Positions 1 through 10,949 are shown, counted from the first letter of the stretch. The stretch: DNA of 64,000 nucleotides from Fulvia fulva (GCF_020509005.1 NC_063021.1:992001-1056000); one strand, 5' to 3'. Notes: generated by a model from the letters alone, not told the origin. Numbers and translations: made by a program.

Positions 1-1
1 A

Positions 2-1111
2 CCGCATACCCTCATCGGCAAGTTCATTGGCGAATATGTGCATCCGGACGATAGTGGCATCTTCATGCGGGAGTTCAACGAGAGTATAGCGAGCGGGAAT
101 GCCCTGCGATTCTTCTATCGCTTCAAAAAAGAAGACGGAACGTACATGATCTTCGAATGCGACGGACACCCGCACATATCGCCGGAGCCGCCAGGTTCTA
201 CCTCCTTTGGCCAAACTCCAGCGGGACAGTCGCTACCTGTTGCTGGTTTGTGCAGAGGCTTCTTCATGATGGCGCGACCTTACCCCACCAAGAACGCTGC
301 CTTGCTGGATTCATTCCTAGAACACAAGATCGAGAACGAACGATTACTGAAACGAATTGAGGAGCTGAAACGCGAGGAGCAGGAGGAGAATGCAGAGCAA
401 GACAGATTATACAGAGAACAAACATCGCAAGCCGGAGGGACACCCACAGAGTCTCTAGTCGCTGCTTCGAGGAATAGGGAAGAAGCAACACCGGATACTC
501 CAGCTCAGACTCCGAATTATCAAGGCATGCCGCCGCCCGCCAAACCATCCATGTCGAATACTGCTTTGACGCGGCAGAATCTGGACAGCGCGTTGTCGTC
601 GCAGAAGCCGGACAGTATAGCTGATAAGATGTCACGGTATGAAGCGAACAGCACTCACCTGGAGAGTATCGAATTGCTCACTGGCCTACGATACCGTGAT
701 GGTGAGCGAAGTCATGGCATCAGTACTGGAGACACCTCGCCCGCACTCATTAGAGGTGATGCGGGCATAGCAATCCTGCTGGATCGGGATCGTGAAGGCT
801 CTAAGAAGGAGAAGAAAAAGCTCAAGGTCGCGGACGAGTATGTGTGCGCAGATTGTGGAACATTAGACTCGCCTGAGTGGCGGAAGGGGCCTAAGGGACC
901 CAAGACCCTCTGCAATGCATGTGGTCTGCGATGGGCAAAGAAGGAGAAGAAGCGAGGTGGAGATGATATCAAGACGAGCAATAGCCCGATCAACGGGTTG
1001 CCTGGCCAGCAGCCTCTCCCTGGCAGCATTGGCTTGACCTCAGCTGGTCAGCCGCCTGGAATGCCGTTGCACAACAGCAACGATAGCGGGCAGTCGATGC
1101 AATCGATGTAG
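2..1111 (+). CDS. wc-2: White Collar-2 type GATA zinc-finger protein, 5' end outside the window
   Basis: This is the 3' part of a gene whose frame is open to the first codon of the window, so the true start lies upstream. The first 60 or so residues match the end of a PAS domain ([28 protein letters not shown]). A conserved stretch ([20 protein letters not shown]) and a short Glu/Lys-rich coiled coil (about residues 105-135) follow. A single GATA-type zinc finger near the C-terminus has its cysteines at codons 845, 854, 911 and 920 (C-X2-C-X18-C-X2-C), then a basic tail. PAS, coiled coil and one C-terminal GATA finger is the WC-2 layout. In Neurospora WC-2 pairs with WC-1 in the White Collar Complex, which drives blue-light and clock transcription in the nucleus. 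The sequence shows the domains; the partner and role are family knowledge. No in-frame break or RIP damage is visible. Confidence 0.9.
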   Translation, partial: PHTLIGKFIGEYVHPDDSGIFMREFNESIASGNALRFFYRFKKEDGTYMIFECDGHPHISPEPPGSTSFGQTPAGQSLPVAGLCRGFFMMARPYPTKNAALLDSFLEHKIENERLLKRIEELKREEQEENAEQDRLYREQTSQAGGTPTESLVAASRNREEATPDTPAQTPNYQGMPPPAKPSMSNTALTRQNLDSALSSQKPDSIADKMSRYEANSTHLESIELLTGLRYRDGERSHGISTGDTSPALIRGDAGIAILLDRDREGSKKEKKKLKVADEYVCADCGTLDSPEWRKGPKGPKTLCNACGLRWAKKEKKRGGDDIKTSNSPINGLPGQQPLPGSIGLTSAGQPPGMPLHNSNDSGQSMQSM

Positions 1112-1502
1112 GATATATGCAGGTGGCGTTCTGGGTATATAGGCGTTGGGGAGTTTTAGACCATGCCGTACGCGAGCGAATGGTGCGGGAGGCAATATTG
1201 TGAGATGAGCAACGTCAAGTGCTGGAATATAGCACTGCTACATAACGATTGTATCTCGGTCATAACGACCTAAGACATAAGCAAAAGACATCAATTTGGT
1301 ATCTGTGTTTGACCGGAGATAGCTGGTCAGTGCTCATCCAGCACGACATCGTATCGAGCTCCACCAAAGCTTCATTGCATGCCGCGTGCGGAGACGCGCC
1401 ATCGCAGGAATTGATAGGCTTAGGTCAAGTCGCATAGCACCTGCTGGCCATGTTTCGGTAGCGGGCAGTCTCGCAGATCACTGCACCGGCTATCCTACTA
1501 CG
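1112..1502. other. Intergenic spacer between wc-2 and D-lactate dehydrogenase
   Basis: About 390 bases with no supported gene. It must hold the 3' UTR of the wc-2 gene and the promoter of the next gene, which lies in the same direction. The frame of the dehydrogenase stays open upstream to 1386, but those 39 codons look like 5' leader: they do not resemble the family and precede a good mitochondrial presequence. No clear TATA box stands out. Confidence 0.6.
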
Positions 1503-3398
1503 ATGGCAGTCACGAAGCGACTTGTCCAGCGGGCAGCCGCGCAATGTCGAGTTCCAGCATGCAGAGTTGCTGGAGTAAGGTCATACGCCACCAAAGACCA
1601 AGACCCAAACGGCAGGGACTCGTTCAAAGGGCAGTTATACCAGAGTACCCATGAGCGATTAGAAAGGGAACGCGAACAGCAGGCTCGCTTTACACAGCAG
1701 CGGGAGGAGCAGAAACAAGCACGCGGTAGCTCGCCTCTCATCATACCTTTCGTCCTCGCCGTCGGTGCTATTGGAGGATGGTTTCTGGGACAGACGAAAC
1801 CGCCCGAGAAAGACCCCAACTCGACTCTGCCACTTGCGAGAACGACACCTCCGAAGCACGATACTGCACCTGCCACGTTACAGGCAGCATGGAGCGACTT
1901 CAAGGACATAGTGGGAGAGGAGAACATTTCGACGACGGATGCGGACGTCAAGTCGCACGCTGGTAGCGAATGGAGCTCGTACACAATCCTGGACGGCGAC
2001 GTACCATTCGCAGTCGTCAAGCCAGGTAGTACAGAAGAGACAGCAGAGATCATGAAGATCTGCCACAAGAGGAAGATCCCAGTCACAGCATACAGCGGAG
2101 GAACATCACTCGAAGGGCACTTCGCCGCAACCAGAGGAGGCATTTGCATCGACTTCAGCCGCATGGACAAGATTCTCACACTGCACAAGGAAGATTTGGA
2201 TGTTGTGGTGCAGCCTGCTGTAGGATGGGAGCTGCTCAACGAGGAGCTCGCTGAAGAGGGCCTGTTCTTCCCTCCTGATCCAGGTCCAGGTGCTATGATT
2301 GGTGGTATGGTTGGTACTGGATGCTCTGGCACAAACGCTTACAGATATGGCACTATGAAGGACTGGGTGCTGTCTTTGACTGTGGTTATGGCTGATGGCA
2401 CTATCATCAAGACGAAGCAACGACCGCGGAAGAGCAGTGCCGGCTATGATCTGACCCGCATGTTCATTGGATCGGAGGGCACGCTTGGTCTGGTCACTGA
2501 AGCTACACTGAAGGTCACGCCCAAGCCTCAAACCACGAACGTCGCAGTATGCACTTTCCCCTCGATCAGGACTGCGGCGGACTGCGTCTTCAAGGTCGTC
2601 GGAGCTGGCGTTCCAATCGCTGCTATTGAGATCCTGGACGATGTACAAATGCGCTGCATCAACGCAGTAGGCTCAACATCTCGCCAGTGGCAGGAGGTCC
2701 CAACGCTCTTCTTCAAGTTCGCCGGCACGCCGAACAGCGTCAAGGAGCATATCGACATTGTCAAAGGGCTCGCCAAGAAATCCGGCAGCAAGACCTTCAA
2801 ATTCGCAAAGAACAAGGAAGAGCAAGATGAGCTGTGGTCAGCTCGTAAAGAAGCCCTGTGGAGCGTCATGACTCAGAGGAAGAACGAAGGCGACCACGTC
2901 TGGACAACTGATGTTGCAGTTCCGATCTCCCGCCTTCCCGACATCATCGAGGAGACCAAGACGGACCTCGACAACAGCGGCCTCACCGGCGCGATCGTGG
3001 GCCACGTCGGCGATGGCAATTTCCACGCCATCATCCTATACAACGACAAGGAGCATTCAGTCGCCGATAAGGTGGTGCATAAGATGGTGAAGCGCGCTAT
3101 CGAAATGGAAGGCACAGCGACAGGTGAACATGGCGTTGGTCTGGTGAAGAGAGACTATCTCCCTCACGAGATTGGACAGCCTGCAGTAGACCTCATGCGC
3201 AAGGTAAGTTCAGATCTGACTCTCGTCGCGCAGATCTCCCCATTCTATGCGCTTTCGGGCATGTTCACCGCGTACGACAGGCTAACTTATGCTCGTTCCT
3301 CACAGATGAAACAAGCTTTCGACCCATTATGTCTGCTGAATTGCGACAAGATTGTCCGTGCAGTGGTGCCCAAGCCGGGTGAAGTACAAGAATGGTAA
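1503..3398 (+). CDS. dld1: Mitochondrial D-lactate dehydrogenase (cytochrome c), FAD-linked, one intron
   Basis: It oxidises D-lactate to pyruvate with FAD and passes electrons to cytochrome c, on the family precedent. The ATG at 1503 opens a basic, Ser/Ala-rich mitochondrial presequence (MAVTKRLVQRAAAQCRV..); the in-frame ATG at 1386 is rejected. After a charged stretch comes one membrane segment (about residues 77-97, IIPFVLAVGAIGGWFLG). The FAD-binding (PCMH/GlcD) domain shows PVTAYSGGTSLEGH (about 193) and PPDPGPGAMIGG (about 258). The C-terminal oxidase domain carries VGHVGDGNFH (about 499) and GTATGEHGVGLVKR (about 538). An intron at 3204-3305 (GTAAGT donor, CTAAC branch site, CACAG acceptor, 102 bases) is a multiple of three, so unspliced translation adds 34 residues that interrupt the conserved link RK-MKQAFDPLCLLNCDK. 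The spliced product is about 597 residues, normal for the family. Confidence 0.9.
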   Translation: MAVTKRLVQRAAAQCRVPACRVAGVRSYATKDQDPNGRDSFKGQLYQSTHERLEREREQQARFTQQREEQKQARGSSPLIIPFVLAVGAIGGWFLGQTKPPEKDPNSTLPLARTTPPKHDTAPATLQAAWSDFKDIVGEENISTTDADVKSHAGSEWSSYTILDGDVPFAVVKPGSTEETAEIMKICHKRKIPVTAYSGGTSLEGHFAATRGGICIDFSRMDKILTLHKEDLDVVVQPAVGWELLNEELAEEGLFFPPDPGPGAMIGGMVGTGCSGTNAYRYGTMKDWVLSLTVVMADGTIIKTKQRPRKSSAGYDLTRMFIGSEGTLGLVTEATLKVTPKPQTTNVAVCTFPSIRTAADCVFKVVGAGVPIAAIEILDDVQMRCINAVGSTSRQWQEVPTLFFKFAGTPNSVKEHIDIVKGLAKKSGSKTFKFAKNKEEQDELWSARKEALWSVMTQRKNEGDHVWTTDVAVPISRLPDIIEETKTDLDNSGLTGAIVGHVGDGNFHAIILYNDKEHSVADKVVHKMVKRAIEMEGTATGEHGVGLVKRDYLPHEIGQPAVDLMRKVSSDLTLVAQISPFYALSGMFTAYDRLTYARSSQMKQAFDPLCLLNCDKIVRAVVPKPGEVQEW

Positions 3399-4091
3399 AT
3401 GCCAAGGCTCCGCGAGGGTGGTCATTTCTTGTACATGATTCGAGACAGACACCGACCGTGTGGATATCGAGGTGCTAGCTCGGTCAAAGCAAGCTACTCT
3501 TCTGTCATACAGCTCTACTGCTACAACCTTTCGTTGCTTCTTCCCATCCTTCATGCCACCAAGTGGGGAGCTCCAATGCAGAGCCGCTGATCGTCTGGGC
3601 CATTGCCGTTCCTATGGGAAGACCCTTGTGCACCGCATTATATCAGACTGCCCTGTCAATAGCAGCCTACCCTAAGCTTCAACTCATGAAGCGGAGCTCT
3701 GCACGCTAGAAGGGAAGGACATGACTCATCAGAGGATGTAATGCCAAGCCTATGCGCCTAAAACCGCCAAACCCGTAGCGCCTTCGCTGGAACAGTTGAT
3801 GCCGTGAAAGCCAAAAGTAGGAGGCCGTGCGTGCACTCCAAAGAGGAAAAAAGTAAGAGTCCCGCAATCGTCATGTGTGTTGTTTCAACGACCAGGTAAA
3901 TGCGTAGCGGCGAGCGAGGTGCTGTCATTGTTGACCGCTGATAAAGCTCGCTAGGGTATCTCCATGCAACTTCCAAAAACATGCCATGCTGTATAATGTT
4001 TGAGGCAACCTAAATTCGGTATTGTGACCTGTGGACCGCAGGTAGTCGAACCTCCGGGGCCGGTGAGGTTGAAGTACTCGGTGCGTATTGA
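3399..4091. other. Intergenic region between converging genes, no gene seen
   Basis: About 690 bases between two genes that converge. The open frames here are short, have no homology I recognise and lack codon structure. It probably holds the two 3' UTRs. No tRNA, repeat or transposon end was found. CA and TG dinucleotides are normal, so it has not been RIPed. Confidence 0.6.
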
Positions 4092-5514
4092 TCAAGTCTG
4101 CGGTCGTCGGGCTGTGCATATGTGTCTGCGTGGGCGCGATGTTAGCATTCCCGCTAGTCTACCAAGATCGTGCTCTGAAACGTGGCGACCACTTACAATG
4201 TAACATGTAAAGGTAGATCCTTTTGCCTTACGACATGCACCACACGCTCGCAGAGTTCGTAGACTTGTTGCGGGGTGAACCCCAAATATCTGGTGAGTAG
4301 TGCCATGCTGAATCCAGGGAATGATTGTGAACCAACGTGGCCCATGGCAGTTTGGTACCCGTGAGCCAGTTGCCACTCCCGCGGGTCCTTTTGGCCATTG
4401 CAGTATAGCGGTATCCTGATTTTCTTATGGCTTATGTCGACGAAACCAGCTTGCTCCAGCATTTCTTCTGTTTGTTCGTTGTAGGCTATGTGTTTGCCCG
4501 ATCGTTCAGAAGCTTGACATACCCATCCCCACCAATTCCACATGTCCATGGCAGCTGCAGGAAAGTTGGCCTGATTTGTGCGAGGTCTCCAGTCAATCTC
4601 GACATGCTCGATCTGGCCAGTCCCGGGTCGTAGACACCTGAAGGCTTTGCGGTAATGTGCGAGCCAATCTGGTACGCAGCCGCATAATTGTGACATGTGA
4701 ACCAAGTCCATTGAAGAATCATCGACGGGCCATTGGGGTGCTGTGAAGTCCACCGGTGACTTGAAGATACATTTTGAGTTTCCTTTGACGACACTATCGT
4801 CCAGGTCTATACCGATGATCTCAGCTTGAGAATACTTGTACTCCATGTCAATCATCCAGAAGCCGGTCCCGAAGCCAACATCCAGTATCCGGGAAGGAGG
4901 AGTCCTGAAGACTGCGTAATGTAATTGGTTGTTGAGGGCTACAGAGTATATGAGTTGATGCATGACATCGAGCCGCTCGAACTCGGTCTGTAGATGGGTC
5001 AGCATGCTAGTTGGTGCGGTAGGTGGTGAGGCGGGAGCTACACACGTCGTCGGCCGGGAAGTTGTATATGTCATTCTTGTACTTGTAATAGGTCCTGTCG
5101 TGCATGACAAACTTCTCGACGGCATCGGGCCTCAGGAGCGCTGCTATGGGCACCCTGTAGACCAAAACCATGTTGTCAGTGAACAGCGCAGGTGAGTTGA
5201 GCGGGTGCAGCGCTGCGATATATAGTGCACACCCTCAATCTACCGGAAGGAGCGACTTACCTCGACATAGTTGCGGCAGATGCATCATACGGCTTAGTGG
5301 TGGGTGGGCCAGCAGGAGCATGCGCAGGCGTTGCCTGCAACGCGTACATTCGAAGGCGTGTGGTGGTATTCTTGGGCGTCGGCGTCGGCGTGCTGTAGGC
5401 GTGTGCGTGTGCCGGTGCCAGTGCTTGTACTTGCACGGATGGGGGGTGCGGGTGCGGGTGCGGGCTTGGACGTGGGCGTGGGCGTGGGCGTGGGCGAGGG
5501 CGAGGGCGTGGCAA
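4092..5514 (-). CDS. LaeA-like SAM-dependent methyltransferase, three introns
   Basis: The splice model comes from restoring frame and homology. Exons (minus strand): 5514-5261, 5154-5046, 4987-4197, 4125-4092. Introns: 106 bases (5260-5155, GTAAGT..TACAG), 58 bases (5045-4988, GTGTGT, CTGAC, ..CTACAG) and 71 bases (4196-4126, GTAAGT, CTAAC, ..CGCAG). Splicing joins FPADD to TEFERLDVMHQLIY, and the last intron gives the tail HICTARRPQT, which resembles the VYGRKP-type LaeA C-terminus. The Rossmann motif I is ILDVGFGTGFWMID (about 155), followed by IIGIDLDD; later come LRPGTGQIEHVEIDW and EMLEQAGFVDI. LaeA-family proteins regulate secondary metabolism and development or methylate small molecules; which applies here cannot be told. 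The start is uncertain: the frame is open to an ATG at 5514 (395 residues, with a Pro-Arg repeat), but ATGs at 5349 or 5266 are possible. Confidence 0.8.
5443..5513 (+). repeat. G-rich minisatellite (GGGTGC / GGGCGT / GGGCGA hexamers)
   Basis: About twelve imperfect hexamers beginning GGG run without a break, shifting from GGGTGC through GGGCGT to GGGCGA. The G-tracts on the plus strand are spaced as in G-quadruplex motifs. Read on the minus strand in the methyltransferase exon 1 frame they encode alternating Pro-His and Pro-Arg. If translation starts downstream at 5349, the repeat is 5' UTR or promoter. Confidence 0.75.
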
Positions 5515-7399
5515 TGGCTCAGGCTCCGGCTCAGCAGTCAGCAGTGGTTATAGAGATACTACGCAGCGGTTGGAGGTAGCAGTAGCGTAGGCTGGGCTGT
5601 TGTAGGTAGAACGAAACACGAGCAAAGCAAAGCACGCCACCCAACTACGACCACAGCCTCAGCACTTCTAACTCTTCACATCCTCGTCGCGACGAGAGCG
5701 GGGACGCTTTATTACAAAAGCCCTGGACGACTGTCGCGGCCTAGCGAGCGCGCAGACAAGGTTGAACCCATACAAGGATCAACGGGGACGGTGCGCACTG
5801 CCCGAGAGAGAGGCGCTAGCAGCAGCGTGCCCAATCTGTCGGTTTTGGCTTGGCGACATGTCGGACGCGGCAGTCTCAGCTCCACTTGCTGTATGACAGT
5901 GCACCAGAAGCCGCCGTGCTGGAGAGTGATCAGTGTCGTCTTGCTCCTTCATGCCCACCCCCAAAACACGGTGAAGCGCTGCAGCAGATGGCGCTGCAGC
6001 TCGCGCGCGACTGGCGCTCCCACAGCACCACGAACTTGGTCGCCGTCAGCTTGGCTTGCGCGCCTCATGATCAAATCCCTGCCGTTTGAGGGCAAGGATC
6101 GAGCCCGCTAATGCACACTCCATAGCATCCATTACCATGATGCTGGGTGCCTCGTGCTCTCAAAAGAATCGGTAACCGCGCGCTTTCTTCGTCAACGAAA
6201 TTGACTCGTCTGGGGTGCCATCGATGTCGCTCCCGAGGCGAGGTGAAAGGGCGATAAGCGTGAGCAATGCACAGGGTTGAACACCGGTCGGAAGTTTGCT
6301 GAGGCAGTGCGCCCAAGGCCTACCGCAGGTGCGGTGCTACAGCATGCTGTGGGCATAGCGAAGCAGTGCGTCGGCTGGGCCTGCTGCTGCTGTTGCTGCT
6401 GGTCCTGCTCGCGGTCCAGCCGGTATATGGGCGGGCAGAGACCGGCGACGTGACACCGCATTCAGTAGAGCGTCTGCATACGAGCCTGCGACAGCATGGC
6501 ACGGGCCATGGTTCTCACATCTGACCTACGAGCTGCATAGCGTCTGCTGCTGTCTGCGCGTGAGAGCAGTAGTCTCAGATAGTGTGGGAGCCGCTGGTCA
6601 GAATCAGAATTGTTTGCCTCGTGAGTGACGGAGCCGCAGCTTGCACGACGTGGAGTCCAACCTTCACCGCTCAATAGCAGCAAGAAGCAGGAGTGCAGGA
6701 CGGAGGTCGCGCTCATTCGGATCCCTCAGAGCTCAATTTCACGACCCGCCAGACGTAGGAAACTATCCAAGGCGTGGGCGCCTCAGAGCATGGCCGCCGT
6801 CTGCGATTCGTCGTCGGGTCCCGAGAACTTGGTATCGGTAGAAGTCAACATGTCCACATCCCAAATTATCTCGCATGGGTAGCGGCAGCATGTTGAAGTT
6901 GAAACACTGGCCTTATTGGACGTGTGCGGGTGCGGGGCATGCATGACGCACCGCCGTCCGCACCTCGACGTTTAAGTTCCCGCGCAAGACACCAAGGCCC
7001 GCCGACACAGACGGACACGCTGCCAGTGCTGCCGATGTGGGAACAGGAGCACAAAACCCGGAAGCTGTCCGGCGTGGCTGTTATACCGAGTTCCAGCCGC
7101 CGCCTGTACAATCCTTCGTGACGGACCGGGCATTCGGCGTCTCGATAGTGTCGACACTAGCAGAGGTCGCAGTCTCCAGTCTTGTGCACATCTGTGCTTG
7201 TCACATGGCATATGCGATGACGACTAGTAGGATTGTGTTTCTGCGCCTCGAGACTTCCTCTGCCCTGGCTTTGGCTTAGAGCCGCCACTGCACTGCTTCA
7301 CGTCACATATCCTGTTGCTAAGCGACCTGCATTGACCGAGGTATAAGCAGACTTGCTAATGCAGCACTTGCAACGAGACGAGCCGATAGCTATCCTGTC
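5515..7399. other. About 1.9 kb of non-RIPed DNA without a supported gene
   Basis: All open frames are under about 110 codons, overlap on both strands, have no domain I recognise, and could not be joined into a convincing spliced gene. Dinucleotide composition is normal. The part near 5515 should contain the methyltransferase promoter. A short CTG/CTT trinucleotide run occurs at about 6380-6402; its Gln-rich minus-strand reading is not evidence for a gene. I cannot exclude a lineage-specific or non-coding transcript. Confidence 0.5.
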
Positions 7400-7407
7400 A
7401 GAACAAC

Positions 7408-7665
7408 CTTTAGAGATGCGAGGCCACCGATGGATGAGATACAGCCACATGGCCACTTATTTGCCCACCCTGTGGCCATGATGAGGCCACAGCCCGGGAT
7501 CACTATAGAGGGCTTGTCAGGCGGTCGTGACAGGTCCATATCAGGCATCTTAGCAGCAATAGCTGGTGCGAGACCGTGGCCATAGTGGGCGAAGCTTGCA
7601 GCCATCTAGACACGCCGTGGCCACACCTTGTGGATGGATGATGGATCAGTGGATCGCATCTCTAG
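7408..7665. mobile_element. MITE-like insertion with short imperfect inverted termini
   Basis: The left end (7408-7427) and the reverse complement of the right end (7649-7665) share CT..AGAGATGCGA..CCAC with small gaps. The element is flanked by AACAAC at 7402-7407 and 7666-7671; the match extends to the 8-base AGAACAAC if the ends are set two bases differently. Inside are at least five copies of GTGGCCA, TGGCCAC or GGCCAC on both strands (near 7422, 7452, 7472, 7484, 7576, 7614), like subterminal transposase sites. It has no coding capacity. An 8-base duplication would suit hAT, but the termini are not diagnostic, so superfamily is left open. Confidence 0.45.
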
Positions 7666-7750
7666 AACAACTACAGCGGCACGGCAGCAGACTCTGGCAT
7701 GACGTGCGAGCGAGTGCGTGTTATGCTACTGTGCAGTGGCTACGACTTAT

Positions 7751-7801
7751 GCCTCGATACTTCCGTTCCCCCCAGATCGCCGCCTTCCCCCCAGCAATAC
7801 C
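7751..7801 (+). repeat. Left terminal inverted repeat of the MULE, un-RIPed
   Basis: It begins GCCTCGATACTTCCG and runs through two C6 tracts. Its reverse complement matches 10899-10949 over nearly the whole length. The mismatches are mainly CpA-to-TpA changes in the right copy, which makes this copy the better guide to the ancestral terminus. Confidence 0.88.
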
Positions 7802-8019
7802 CACACTTCAGATATAGCCATATAGGCTCCTGTATCAAATGGCATTCAATATCGCATCAATTCAAGCTAATGTTATCGCGTCTAATCGCGTTGTTAGGTT
7901 GTTATGGGCTCGTAGCGGCACTGGGAGGTGATCTCGAAATCCGCCCTCCTAGGACCTCATTTTTCGCACTTTCTCAAGCCTAATCTCATCCATTGCAACA
8001 CTACCACCTCAATAGCGAC

Positions 8020-10800
8020 ATGGACGATTACGAGACGGTGTTGTTAGCATCACAGCCACCTGCTATCGACCTCACCGCCGCCGCCGAACCGCCTGTGCTG
8101 CCAGAAACACCTTGTTTTGACCGCTCCGACTCAGATGCGCGTAGGCGTCGAAGAACGCGGTCTATCACCTCTCACACCTTCATACGACCTCAATATTCGA
8201 CACGCTCTGTATCACCACGGCCTTAGAAGCACGCGTTCATTATAAAGCCGGTGCTAGATGGTCCTATACCGCGAGAAGACACGTTCTCTAGCGAGAAGGA
8301 ATTGACCGATTACTACCACGCGTTTAGAAAAGAGGAGGGCTTCGAATACAGACCAGATCCGAAGGGCTCTAAGGATTGCAACCGTACTAGACAGCGGTAT
8401 CGCTACAAGGTAGTGTGTTGCTATGCTGGCTTTGCTAAGACCGATAAGAACAAGGCGAAGAAGAAGTCTAAGCGATATGGTTGCCCTTTCTACTTCTACG
8501 CTATTGCTACTATACTAGACGAGCCTGAAGGGGAGTAGGAGATACGGTATTCGAACAAGCCTAAACACTGTCGATATAATTATAAGCCGGACGATATAAT
8601 AGCGCTTGTTATATACCGCTAACGTTTAAGGACTACTACGTTCTTAGAGGAGCTTAAACGCCTTTAGAAAACACGTATGTCGACAGCGAAGATTATAGCC
8701 TATTTTAGGGGGCGTGTGTTGCTAAAGCCTTACGACATTCATAATATTGCTTAGGCTCGTAATATTAACGCTCGGCGTAAGCATAATCAAGTAGAGAGGA
8801 TGGTCAATCTGCTTAATAGTGAGTCTATATATCATAATATCTACACGGACTCCGAGACAGGCTCAATTCGAAGCATAATAGCCCTTTATCCGAAGAGCCT
8901 TAAAGCCTTTAAGAATACGCCGTATACGATCTATATTACCTTAACCTATAGTATAAACCTATATAATATAGAGCTTGTTAACATTGTATCTACTAGTCCT
9001 ATAAACAATATAATCGAGCTAGGCGTTAGCTTGATTCGACCTAAGCCTAGCAAGTTATACTTTGTCGAATTGCTACGCTCTCTTCGTAAGGGCCTTGAAT
9101 AGACTAGTTGTCTAATACCTACGGTCTTCGGTACTAACCGTAAAGAGGCACTTATATTCGCCGTCGACGAGGTCTTTCTAGAAAGCACGAATATTGTGTA
9201 CGATTAGTATCTATAGTAAGACATCCTTATACGTATACGGAAGGAGAGAGGTGAATTCGGACAGGTTAGGCAAGATGGCTATTAGACGGACAGTCTATCT
9301 ACTACTTAATTCTTAAAGCTATTTACTTACACCGTACGGAGTCAGTCTGAAGACGAGTTTAATAGTAACGTTACGAAGCTCGATATAGTATATCTAATGT
9401 TTAAGTAGTACTTATACGTTAACTAGTAGCGCTTTAAGACACGTATTGTCTATTACTAGACAAACGAGATTAAGCACTTCGGCAAGAAGACAATATTACG
9501 AGTTGAAGTATATTACGGCCGTATTAAGGAGTGGCTTAACTATAGCAGCCGCTACGATATCTTTATACTCTTTAAGTCGTTATTAAATTAGTAGAACTAA
9601 GGCCACGACCGTCGACGTAGTGAACTCGCTAATAACTATAAGCGTTGTTATAAGGTATTAACCGGTCACTTCTAGTAGAGCGTAACTCGCTATATTAGTA
9701 ACTACGTACTACTCGAAGTACTTAAGCTTTATAAGCGCGTAGAAGCATTGCTCTATAATAACTATAGGGTTGACGATGCTAGTAATAAGATCAAGTACTC
9801 TACGTATAGCTATAGCTATAAGTAGTGTTAGTATAACAACTATACTACTAAGACTCTAGGCTAGCTATACGTTTATAATATTATAAAGCTTCTTAAAGTA
9901 AATAGACGACGATCTACAAAGCTACTACTATAGCGCTTCGACCTCTATTAGTTCGTTAAGTTCGATAAGATAAGGCTACTTAAGAAGGTATAGCTACTAC
10001 CTCGAATACGAGAGCCTAATATCTACTTTAGCAACCGTAAGCCTATAATAGGTAGTATAACGTTATATTCGACGAAGCGAGCACTCACTACTCGTGAATT
10101 AGACGACTTGAATAAGGCTACTATTAAGAGAGCGAAGCCGGCTATAGTAACGACTACTGCCTTCGTTCTTAAGCCTAGAGTATTACTTACTTAATTGAAG
10201 AAGACAGTACCTAATTATAGCTATAAGGGTAGCTAATGCCGTACTTAGTAATGCCCTTACTAACGAGACAATCGAGTATATAGTCCTAACTATTACGCTA
10301 CTAGATACGAGTGCTATAACCTTCGGTAGGAGTCCTTATAACTAGCTCCGCCGAAGTAGCTAAGTAAGGTCGATATACTACGCTAACGACTCGCTAAGAT
10401 AGAGGCTCGTAAGTAGTAGCGATAATATACTAAGGAGGAGCGAGCAAGATTATAGGCTAACTACTATCGATAGTAAGCAATATTAGCTAAGTAATACCGT
10501 CGATAGGTTACGCTATAACAATACTAATTATAGTAGTTATAGTAGCAACGGATAGTATATCTATCGACTTAGCCGGTGAGGCCTCTATACTATAGTATCG
10601 TCTAGTAACAGTACTTCTAATAGTCGTAGTAATAGCTAGGTGAGTATTAATATTAGTAATAGCAATAATAGGCCTATTATATCTAGTAGTAGTAATAATA
10701 GCTTAATTAGTATAAACTAGTATATATAGCGCGTAGATATAGGGCTGTAGGGCAGAAGCTAATAGGCCCTAAGTAGATAGTAGTAATAACACCTTTTCTT
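8020..10800 (+). pseudogene. RIP-killed MULE transposase (FAR1-type DNA-binding, MULE core, Gln-rich tail)
   Basis: One reading frame can be followed from the ATG at 8020 to about 10800 without a frameshift, broken only by TAG or TAA. Order: a Ser/Arg-rich N-terminus; a FAR1-like region (8251-8538, KELTDYYHAFRKEEGFEY with Cys residues); a MULE core (about 8880-9240) with LYPKSLKAFKNTPYTIYI, NIVSTSPINN, and IPTVFGTNRKEALIFAVDEVF, which fits the usual D-R-E-L-A segment; a weak SWIM-like region near 9840; and a C-terminal tail (about 10410-10720). In the tail TAG and TAA codons are so dense that the ancestor must have been Gln-rich. The premature stops are explained by C-to-T change at CpA on either strand. 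It would have bound the terminal repeats and catalysed cut-and-paste. Not functional as read. Confidence 0.85.
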
Positions 10801-10898
10801 AGCCTTATTCTAATATGCTCCTTATAGCGAAGTGATAATGATACTAAGTATACGATATAGGCGCAAATACGCTATACTACGTATATTATATATCGTCG

Positions 10899-10949
10899 GT
10901 TATTACTAGGGGGAAGGCGGCGATCTAGGGGGAACGGAAGTATCGAGGC
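10899..10949 (-). repeat. Right terminal inverted repeat of the MULE, RIPed
   Basis: This is the inverse of 7751-7801; it ends CGGAAGTATCGAGGC and is followed by the GACTTAT target duplication. TG and CA steps of the left copy appear here as TA, so this end was inside the RIPed interval while the left end was not. Confidence 0.88.

Larger units (their letters stand above)
7751..10949 (+). mobile_element. Complete Mutator-like (MULE) DNA transposon, largely RIPed
   Basis: The element is bounded by inverted repeats of about 51 bases (7751-7801 and 10899-10949) and flanked by GACTTAT at 7744-7750 and 10950-10956. A 7-base duplication is slightly short for MULEs (usually 8-11); one base may be shared with the terminus. 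One long transposase frame fills the interior. The left 600-700 bases, including the left terminus, keep normal CA/TG content, whereas from about 8.5 kb on, including the right terminus, CpA has become TpA. The differences between the two termini are mostly transitions of that type. It sits exactly at the border between gene-bearing DNA and the retrotransposon block. Confidence 0.85.

Noticed and set aside
5515..7300. Several open frames of 60-110 codons on both strands, including a Gln-rich one at 6192-6461
   Set aside because: They overlap one another, lack recognisable domains and could not be spliced into a longer product; the Gln run comes from a CTG microsatellite.
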